Shown: positions 57,963 through 64,000 of the stretch, one piece after another | Position numbering within the stretch: the stretch's first letter is position 1 | Layout of the letters: every line of letters starts with the position of its first letter | Assembly (NCBI RefSeq): GCF_000953135.1 | Contig: NZ_LN614827.1 | Span: forward strand, 3,298,501 to 3,362,500 | From: Legionella fallonii LLAP-10 | GTDB taxonomy: Bacteria > Pseudomonadota > Gammaproteobacteria > Legionellales > Legionellaceae | DNA length: 64,000 nt | Reading direction: 5' to 3' | Notes under the pieces: generated by a model | What the model was told of the DNA's origin: nothing | The model's input: the letters and a program-made list of their open reading frames with translations, nothing else | The model's database searches: none | Translations under genes and position numbers: made by a program

Positions 57963-58505
57963 ATGAACAAGAACGATGATGAACAACACGAAACTAACAG
58001 CGAAGACCCAATAAAAATACCACGAAAAAAATTGCTTTGTGGCCTTATTGTGTTTGTCTTATCATTTGCTGCACCTCTGTTTATTCCAGCAATATTAATG
58101 CTCGGTATATCACCGGTCTTAAAAACAATTATTTCTGGTTTATTAGTTTTTGGTATACCAGAAATTGGAATGCTTCTGGCCGTGGTTATTTTGGGTAAAG
58201 ATGGGTATTTATACTTAAAAACGCAGATTCTCTTTTGGCTAAAACAAACAGTAATGGTTAATCAAATCAGTCGTACACGTTATAGAATAGGGATTCTCTT
58301 ATTTTCAATTACTTTTATCGCTGGTTTTTTAATGCCTTATGTTAATTATTTTTCCTCTATACCCATGAAAAACTATCATTACCACTCTATTTTTATCTTA
58401 GATTTTCTATTTTTCATTAGCTTATTCATTCTTGGTGGAAATTTTTGGGAAAAATTAAAGGCTTTGTTTCTCTACGAGATGGTCGTTAGCAATACAAAAC
58501 AATAG
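57963..58505 (+). CDS. Transporter-suffix-like membrane protein
   Basis: 180 residues, four membrane helices (about 26-50, 55-80, 107-130, 142-160). A polar N-terminus and the end GGNFWEKLKALFLYE resemble small 'transporter suffix' domain proteins found near MFS genes. It follows the POT-like transporter by 92 bp. Its TAG stop is the first three bases of a palindromic repeat, so the end of the gene may have been altered by insertion. Confidence 0.68.
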   Translation: MNKNDDEQHETNSEDPIKIPRKKLLCGLIVFVLSFAAPLFIPAILMLGISPVLKTIISGLLVFGIPEIGMLLAVVILGKDGYLYLKTQILFWLKQTVMVNQISRTRYRIGILLFSITFIAGFLMPYVNYFSSIPMKNYHYHSIFILDFLFFISLFILGGNFWEKLKALFLYEMVVSNTKQ

Positions 58506-58619
58506 CCCCCTTTCCAAACCCGCTGTGGTGCGGGAAGTGCGAGGAAACACGGAGTGCATAATTTAAGCACCGTATTGACGAAGCAATTTCCCACAACAGT
58601 TGAGTTTGGAAGAGGCCTA
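58503..58619. mobile_element. 117-bp palindromic element, family C copy 1
   Basis: Ends TAGCCCCCTTTCCAAACCC and (complement) TAGGCCTCTTCCAAACTC form imperfect inverted repeats. Shares AATAGCCCC, AAAC-CGCTG, CGAAGCAATT and GAAGAGG-CTA with the insertion inside the ABC transporter gene at 60747-60823. It supplies the stop codon of the upstream gene. Confidence 0.7.
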
Positions 58620-58696
58620 ATAAAATTTCCGTTGCCCTAAGCAACATGCTTATCTTATTATCTATCTTGTCAATACAATCCAAATGGATAAAAAAT

Positions 58697-59239
58697 ATGC
58701 CCAGTCAACCTATTGTAAAAATGGGGAACAAGCAGTTGGCTACCCCCTCCTTACCCATTCAGCACATAGAACAGGCTACAACCGCTGATCCGGAATTACT
58801 GACCCTGATTCAAAATATGAAGGACACCATGGAAAAAATGCAAGGTGTAGGAATTGCTGCGCCACAAATCGGATGCAATAAAAGGGTTATTATGTTTGGT
58901 TTTGAGGCCAACGCACGTTATCCCAATGAAAAGCCAGTCCCTTTTACTATCTTGCTCAATCCCTCATTCAAGAAGCTTTCAGATGAAATGATCGATGGCT
59001 GGGAAGGATGTTTGAGTGTCCCTGGTATTAGAGGTCTTGTTCCTCGTTACCATCATATTGAATACAGCGGCTATGATTTGAGTGGTACGCTGATTACACG
59101 AGAAGCGAAAGGATTCCATGCGCGAATAGTACAACATGAATGCGATCATATAGACGGTATTTTGTACCCTCAACGTTTAAAAGATATGCACTGTTTTGGC
59201 TTTGAGGACGAACTCAAAACCATATTATTTCCCAAGTAA
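58697..59239 (+). CDS. def: Peptide deformylase
   Basis: About 180 residues from ATG 58697. All three metalloenzyme motifs are present: GVGIAAPQIG, EGCLSVPG (metal Cys) and QHECDHIDG (H-E-x-x-H). Removes the N-formyl group from nascent proteins. An upstream in-frame ATG at 58646 would add 17 hydrophobic residues and is less likely. It is 11 bp from the ABC exporter gene. Legionella usually has another def beside fmt; this is probably a second copy. Confidence 0.93.
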   Translation: MPSQPIVKMGNKQLATPSLPIQHIEQATTADPELLTLIQNMKDTMEKMQGVGIAAPQIGCNKRVIMFGFEANARYPNEKPVPFTILLNPSFKKLSDEMIDGWEGCLSVPGIRGLVPRYHHIEYSGYDLSGTLITREAKGFHARIVQHECDHIDGILYPQRLKDMHCFGFEDELKTILFPK

Positions 59240-59250
59240 GATCAAAGATA

Positions 59251-61083
59251 ATGAGAAATCCCTATTTTAGTTTAATTCGTAGCGTATGGCATCATGGTAC
59301 ACCTTGGCATCGTTCCATCATAGGTTATTATCTGGCTTTCATTATTGCCCAAGGATTTATGAGTCTAAGTCCTTATGCCTTCGGAAAAACCATAGATTTG
59401 TTACAACATTTCACCCCTGAGCTATTTTGGAATGTTATTTTTTGGCTGGTATTTGGTGTTGTATTGGTTCCCCTATTCTGGCTATTCCATGGACCTGCAC
59501 GAGTTCTTGAACGTAAAGTAGCCCTTAAAATTCAACAACGCTTTCGCATCACTATTTATGAACAGCTAACCAAACTTCCCTTAAAATGGCACCAAGATCA
59601 TCACTCAGGGAATATTATTACTCGTGTTAATCGAGCAGCCACAGCCCTACATACCTTTGCCGAAGATCAATTCATTTATATAGAAACCATAGTCAAGTTC
59701 TTTATTTCAATAGGCTTTTTAATGTGGATTTCTTTGCCTGTTGGTTTAATCAGTTTATTTAGCTGTGTTTTGGCAACGGGAGTTGTTATTTTATTCGATC
59801 GCCGACTTATCCCCTTGTATGAAGCTGAAAATGAAATCGATAACCATGTTGGTGCAGTATTTTTTGATTATATCAGTAATATGACCACAGTACTTACCTT
59901 AAGGTTGGGTGAATTAACTCGGTCCAATTTAATGCAGCGTATTATGTCGGTATGGCCCTTCTTCAACAAGGAAGCGGTTTTAAATGAAGTGAAGTGGTTC
60001 TCTATGGGGATCGCTTTATCGATGACCCAGTCTCTTATTTTAATAGGCTATATCGTTTTTATTTTGCGCCACACCGATACGATTTTAATCGGTACAGTAG
60101 TCATGATATTCCGTTACCAGTGGGATCTCAGCGAAGTATTTTATAATCTAAGCGCTCATTATAGTGATCTGGTACGCAAAGATACTGATATTAGAGGGTT
60201 GCAGCCTGTATTAGATGATATAGAACAATTAGCACACCCTTCTGCAGGAGCTTCGTTGGCAAGCCATTGGCATCATATTAAAATTAATTCTCTTAGTTTT
60301 CATCACGCAAGCCATAGCTCAAGGGGCAGCATACACGCCATTAGCTTTGACCTAAAGCGAGGAGAAAAAATAGCGCTTATTGGCACTAGTGGCGCAGGAA
60401 AAAGCACCCTACTGAACATTTTATCTGGTCTTTACACCCCAGAATCAGTGCAAATGGCCATAGATGATATAACATTTGATTCTCTAGAGCCCTTACACTC
60501 AATGACCACTCTCATTCCTCAAGAGCCGGAAATTTTTGAAAATACTATCGCTTTTAATATCACCATGGATTTAGATGCCCAACCCTCTGAAATAGATCAA
60601 GTAGTAACTTTAGCAGGGTTTGCAAACGTGCTGGCAACTCTCCCCTCAGGACTTAAGACTGATATTCGAGAAAAGGGGCTTAATCTTTCAGTAGGACAAA
60701 AACAACGTCTGGCTTTGGCAAGGGGGCTTTTTGCTGCTCGATTCAATAGCCCCTCTCGGAAACTCGCTGAGGAGGATTCGAGCGCTGGATCAACGAAGCA
60801 ATTAGCAGCCCCGAAGAGGTCTAGTTCATTAATTTTAATGGATGAGCCAACCTCCAGTGTCGATTTAGCAACAGAAAAAACCATCCTTTCTGGTGTCATT
60901 GATAATTTTCCTTCAGCAACACTCATAGTTTCACTTCATAGACTTCATTTGTTGCCTAAATTCGATCGCATCATCATGCTAGATCATGGAACTATTGTAG
61001 CTGACGGCTCAACTCAGGAATTGTTAAATCATGAAGGGCCAGTGTACACGCTATGGCAAAAATATCAGGCAAAGTCTTCGTAA
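59251..61083 (+). CDS. ABC exporter (fused permease-ATPase) with in-frame insertion
   Basis: 610-residue type IV exporter half-transporter. Six membrane helices at about 22-310. ATPase: Walker A GTSGAGKST (378-386), Q-loop PQEPEIFENT, signature LSVGQ (479-483, Val for the usual Gly), Walker B LILMDE (527-532), H-loop near SLHRLHLL. Between LALARGLFAA and SSSLILMDEP lie about 27 extra residues (497-523) encoded by a palindromic element (60747-60823) in frame. Substrate unknown. Likely co-transcribed with def. Confidence 0.9.
   Translation: MRNPYFSLIRSVWHHGTPWHRSIIGYYLAFIIAQGFMSLSPYAFGKTIDLLQHFTPELFWNVIFWLVFGVVLVPLFWLFHGPARVLERKVALKIQQRFRITIYEQLTKLPLKWHQDHHSGNIITRVNRAATALHTFAEDQFIYIETIVKFFISIGFLMWISLPVGLISLFSCVLATGVVILFDRRLIPLYEAENEIDNHVGAVFFDYISNMTTVLTLRLGELTRSNLMQRIMSVWPFFNKEAVLNEVKWFSMGIALSMTQSLILIGYIVFILRHTDTILIGTVVMIFRYQWDLSEVFYNLSAHYSDLVRKDTDIRGLQPVLDDIEQLAHPSAGASLASHWHHIKINSLSFHHASHSSRGSIHAISFDLKRGEKIALIGTSGAGKSTLLNILSGLYTPESVQMAIDDITFDSLEPLHSMTTLIPQEPEIFENTIAFNITMDLDAQPSEIDQVVTLAGFANVLATLPSGLKTDIREKGLNLSVGQKQRLALARGLFAARFNSPSRKLAEEDSSAGSTKQLAAPKRSSSLILMDEPTSSVDLATEKTILSGVIDNFPSATLIVSLHRLHLLPKFDRIIMLDHGTIVADGSTQELLNHEGPVYTLWQKYQAKSS
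60747..60823 (+). mobile_element. 77-bp palindromic element, family C copy 2, inside a gene
   Basis: Starts TAGCCCCTCTCGG and ends CCGAAGAGGTCTA (imperfect inverted ends), with AAACTCGCTG and CGAAGCAATT as in copy 1 at 58503. It is translated without frameshift within the ABC transporter, adding a charged loop between signature and Walker B. Confidence 0.75.
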
Positions 61084-61167
61084 GACTTCCTCTCGCCGTA
61101 GATCGGACAACAAATTGCCTGACAAAGTATCTCGCTTTCAGAGTATATAAATTCATTAACTTAAGGT

Positions 61168-61199
61168 GAAATCTGAGCTCCTTACCCGAAACTCACGCT
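61168..61199. repeat. Degenerate end of repeat family A
   Basis: GAAATCTGAGCTCCTTACCC and the following bases resemble the right part of the 11429-11533 element (CATCTGAGTTCCTTATCCGA) with several changes. A related GATCGGACAACAAATTGCC piece lies near 61102. Confidence 0.5.
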
Positions 61200-61282
61200 A
61201 AATTACTAAATGGTTAACATGACATAATAAATTTTGCCTAAAATTCATTTATTTGTTAGATTGACTTTATGCTCTCTACCTC

Positions 61283-62902
61283 TTGATACACAATTTGGAC
61301 CAGATTGAAGTCGGCATTATTTTATTGGGTATTATTGCCCTAGTAGGCATAGTATTTCAAAAATCCTCTATTCCCATATCGCTATTACTAGTGCTCATTG
61401 GCATGGGATTAAGCTTTATACCCTCATTCCCACATATTTATCTTAATCCTAATCTTGTTTTAGAGCTTTTTCTTCCTTTATTAATTTACCAAGTTAGCGC
61501 CGATACCTCATTACGGGATGTCTTTAAACACATTCAACCTATCTTGTTACTTTCTATAGGCCATGTAGTCTTTATAACCATTCTTGTCGCAATTTCGGTT
61601 CACTACCTTTTTCCTGATATTAGCTGGCCACTTGCTTGTGTTTTAGGGGCTGTCGTATCGCCACCGGACGATGTGGCTATCGTTTCCATTGCGGAAAAAG
61701 TTCATTTGCCTAAACGCATCATCACTATTTTGAAAGGCGAAGGAATGTTTAACGATGCGACCAGTTTAATCCTATTTCGCTTTTCTTTAGCAGCAGTGAT
61801 TAGTCATCAATTTGTTATTTTTAGTGTAGTCACTAATTTTGTAGCTGTTGTAGCTGGTGAAATACTCTATGGCGTTGTATTGGCCTATTTAATAGGCGAA
61901 CTGCGACTAAAGATCCAAGATCCCATTTTACAAATACTCATTTCCCTTTTAACGCCCTTTTTGGCTTATATCCCAGCCGAAAAACTAGGTTGTAGTGGCG
62001 TAATTGCCACTGTAGTATGTGGATTACTGATGGGACATTTCTACTCAGAACGATTCACTGCGGAAGTACGGTTAACTATACGGACTGTATGGACTACGTT
62101 AGGATATATCACGCAAAGTTTTCTATTCTTATTGGTTGGCCTTGAGTTACCTTATATTCTCGAGCGTTTTTCAGCAGAAGCGTCAACAACTATTTTTTTA
62201 TATAGTTTACTCATTGTGCTTGTAGTTATAGCAGGACGATTTATTTGGGTATGGTGTTCTACCTATATGACTAATTTTCAATTACTAAACAATAAAAAAG
62301 CCGCCTCTCCCCGTTGGCAAGAATTATTTATTATTTCCTGGTCTGGAATGCGCGGTGGGATTTCGCTTGCCGCGGCTTTAGCTGTGCCATCATTACCGTT
62401 AATATCTGGCAACATAGATCCACGAGATCTAGTCATTCTTTTTGTATTTGCGGTTATCGTTGCCACCCTACTAATCCAAGGCCTTACTCTTCCCTGGCTA
62501 CTTCGGGTATTAGGCATCACGAAATACGGAAGACGAGAACAGCTAAACCAACAAATTGGTGAAGTTTTAGCGCAACTTGAATTAAATAAAGCGGTACTTC
62601 GCTGGTTAGAGGAGTTTAAAGAATTATCCAAAGATAATAAAAAACTTGATGAAGAGATTAAATTTCGCATCCACCTCTACAGTGAATACAAAACTCAATT
62701 AGAAGAGGACATCAAAAGTCGTCAAACATTACAAATTCACCCCCAAAAAATGGCTCCCAATAACACCATATTGTTGTCATTAAAAATTCTTGAGGTAGAA
62801 CGAGCCGAATTAATGCGCTTATGGCATGAGAAAAAAATCAATCATGAAGTAAAAACTAAATTACTACGCAAACTGGACTTACGCGCTAGAAATTTATCAT
62901 AA
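61283..62902 (+). CDS. CPA1-family Na+/H+ antiporter
   Basis: 539 residues; about 12 membrane helices to residue 420, then a helical, charged cytoplasmic tail. Ion-binding signatures: VVSPPDDVAIVSIAEK (helix 5) and GEGMFNDATSLILFRF (helix 6, ND motif). WSGMRGGISLAAALA is also conserved. Exchanges Na+ or K+ for H+. The start is uncertain: TTG 61283 without a clear ribosome-binding site. Confidence 0.88.
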   Translation: MIHNLDQIEVGIILLGIIALVGIVFQKSSIPISLLLVLIGMGLSFIPSFPHIYLNPNLVLELFLPLLIYQVSADTSLRDVFKHIQPILLLSIGHVVFITILVAISVHYLFPDISWPLACVLGAVVSPPDDVAIVSIAEKVHLPKRIITILKGEGMFNDATSLILFRFSLAAVISHQFVIFSVVTNFVAVVAGEILYGVVLAYLIGELRLKIQDPILQILISLLTPFLAYIPAEKLGCSGVIATVVCGLLMGHFYSERFTAEVRLTIRTVWTTLGYITQSFLFLLVGLELPYILERFSAEASTTIFLYSLLIVLVVIAGRFIWVWCSTYMTNFQLLNNKKAASPRWQELFIISWSGMRGGISLAAALAVPSLPLISGNIDPRDLVILFVFAVIVATLLIQGLTLPWLLRVLGITKYGRREQLNQQIGEVLAQLELNKAVLRWLEEFKELSKDNKKLDEEIKFRIHLYSEYKTQLEEDIKSRQTLQIHPQKMAPNNTILLSLKILEVERAELMRLWHEKKINHEVKTKLLRKLDLRARNLS

Positions 62903-63142
62903 ATTTTAAGGTAAAAGGCAATAAACAAAATGATCCAACGAAAAATCAAGCAAAAAGCATCATATTGAAATTGATTTATTAAGTTTGACAAAATATACTG
63001 CAGAATAAAGTAATGAAGGCAAATACAATGGAGTGAACTCCATACCTCTGAACCTCTGATAGAATGACCGCTGACACCATTACGTCAATGCGTACCTAAT
63101 TGAGATATTGATTTGAGGGACTGTTAACATTTTTCTTTTTAT

Positions 63143-63673
63143 ATGCCCTTTTTAAATATTTGTGATCTAATGAACAATTTTTTATTTATTTTAGCTTATT
63201 ATCTCGTCTGGCTCGGAAGCCTTATTTTGGCCTCTTACAATTTGCCATGGTTCGCCCTTGCCTTCTCAATAATGATCAGTGCTATTCAATTGTATTATTT
63301 CAGTGACTTATCGTCAGTGCCTACTTGGAAAAAATTCTTCTTTTGCATGACTTTTATTGGATTTTGTGTTGATAGTTTATTCAGTTTCTCTTCTTTTATT
63401 CGCTTTTATTTTAACCCTTGGCAACCATTCCTTGCTCCTCCATGGATTTTGGGCCTTTGGATAAACTTTAGTGTACTGTGTATTGGATTAAATTCCCTGC
63501 TCAAACAATTGCAACATTATCTATGGATTATTGCTTTATTAGTTTTTCCAGCAGTTTATTTAGGAGGCGTTGCCTATAAAGTAGCCATCTTTCCTTTAGG
63601 CACGCCAAGTAGTATTGTTTTGGGATTAGTTTGGATGCTTCTGTTTCCACTCGTCTTTCGCAATACCCTATAA
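63143..63673 (+). CDS. DUF2878 membrane protein
   Basis: 176 residues, about six membrane helices. CVDSLFSFSSFIRF, PPWILGLWINFSVLCIGLNS and the C-terminal helices match the DUF2878 family of unknown function. An internal ATG at 63170 is an alternative start. Confidence 0.78.
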   Translation: MPFLNICDLMNNFLFILAYYLVWLGSLILASYNLPWFALAFSIMISAIQLYYFSDLSSVPTWKKFFFCMTFIGFCVDSLFSFSSFIRFYFNPWQPFLAPPWILGLWINFSVLCIGLNSLLKQLQHYLWIIALLVFPAVYLGGVAYKVAIFPLGTPSSIVLGLVWMLLFPLVFRNTL

Positions 63674-63678
63674 AATTC

Positions 63679-63996
63679 CTATAACCCTAACCAGCGGATA
63701 AACCGATTAGTAGCCCTCAAATTAACGGTGGGTTTTGTGTCAAAACTTACCGAATAGCTGGTTACAGGTTGATTTTTGGATGAGTCAGCGTTAAATCGAA
63801 TATCTTTAATTTTTCCCATATCTACAATTTTCATTTGGGTTTCATAATATCCTCTTACCATAATGAGAACGGGCACAACAAAATTAATAGCATTTAAAGC
63901 CTCTTTATTATTTCCGCTACTATGAACTGCTAAATTGTGAAATTCGTTATTACTTAAAGCAATGTATTCTGCATGGTTGATTTGCCGCCTTAACAT
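63679..63996 (-). CDS. Hypothetical protein, probably partial
   Basis: C-terminal 105 residues read before the window ends; the ATG at 63996 may be internal. VVPVLIMVRGYYETQMKIV and YSVSFDTKPTVNLRATNRF look like beta strands. No family recognised. Confidence 0.5.
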   Translation of the reverse strand: MLRRQINHAEYIALSNNEFHNLAVHSSGNNKEALNAINFVVPVLIMVRGYYETQMKIVDMGKIKDIRFNADSSKNQPVTSYSVSFDTKPTVNLRATNRFIRWLGL

Positions 63997-64000
63997 ACGA

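Noticed and set aside
1..64000. tRNA, rRNA, riboswitch or CRISPR array
   Set aside because: I found no cloverleaf, rRNA-like block, conserved riboswitch core or regularly spaced repeats; a covariance-model scan would be needed to exclude small RNAs.

Overview
The window is a chromosomal segment of a Legionella species. The base composition is AT-rich, and the gene content includes a close relative of the Legionella Dot/Icm-secreted sphingosine-1-phosphate lyase (LegS2), an OXA-29-like class D beta-lactamase of the type known from the gormanii/Fluoribacter group, a remnant of an Lcl_C/DUF1566 gene, and several long proteins with the look of secreted effectors (repeats, coiled coils, C-terminal membrane anchors and a CAAX box). 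A non-pneumophila species is likely, but I cannot name it.

Layout. 0-9.5 kb is mostly core metabolism: an OmpW-type porin, hemF, an FNR regulator, trhP with a chorismate mutase, a cytochrome c5, a phosphoketolase and a LOG-family protein. Two identical FNR boxes lie in this part, one between hemF and fnr and one upstream of trhP. 9.5-11.6 kb is an accessory boundary with a decayed IS3-type transposase, an AT-rich orphan gene and a miniature inverted-repeat element. 11.6-21.2 kb is the most striking locus: an Hpt phosphotransfer protein, a 2323-residue single-module NRPS-PKS (A-PCP-KS-AT-KR-ACP-TE) and an overlapping hybrid histidine kinase. It could be a small-molecule synthase with its own phosphorelay. 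21.4-23.6 kb carries legS2 between palindromic repeats. 23.5-27.1 kb is a tight operon of TelA, a small orphan and two tandem YbjQ-like proteins. 27.1-30.5 kb holds a broken Lcl_C/DUF1566 gene, a SPOR-barrel protein and an ice-binding-like surface protein.

30.7-39.7 kb mixes effector candidates with a blaI - blaR-like - blaOXA operon that has two BlaI-type dyads. The sensor of that operon pairs an M56 protease with a penicillin-binding transpeptidase domain. 39.7-45.7 kb contains an HD hydrolase, a MocR-type regulator, a small release-factor-like protein, a class III cyclase and a GAF-GGDEF protein. 45.9-49.1 kb encodes two effector candidates, one ending in CCLLM (a CAAX box) and one with a C-terminal hydrophobic tail. 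50.3-54.5 kb is a run of small stress and envelope genes (OsmC, PRC-barrel, DUF3309, CsbD, a 25-residue peptide, a nitroreductase), several preceded by CTAYRCT-like -10 elements typical of sigma-S promoters. 54.5-64 kb holds a poly(A)-polymerase-like protein, a POT-like transporter, a peptide deformylase, an ABC exporter whose ATPase domain carries an in-frame palindromic insertion, a CPA1 antiporter and a DUF2878 protein.

I see no tRNA, rRNA or CRISPR array. Many intergenic regions carry short palindromic or MITE-like repeats of at least four families.
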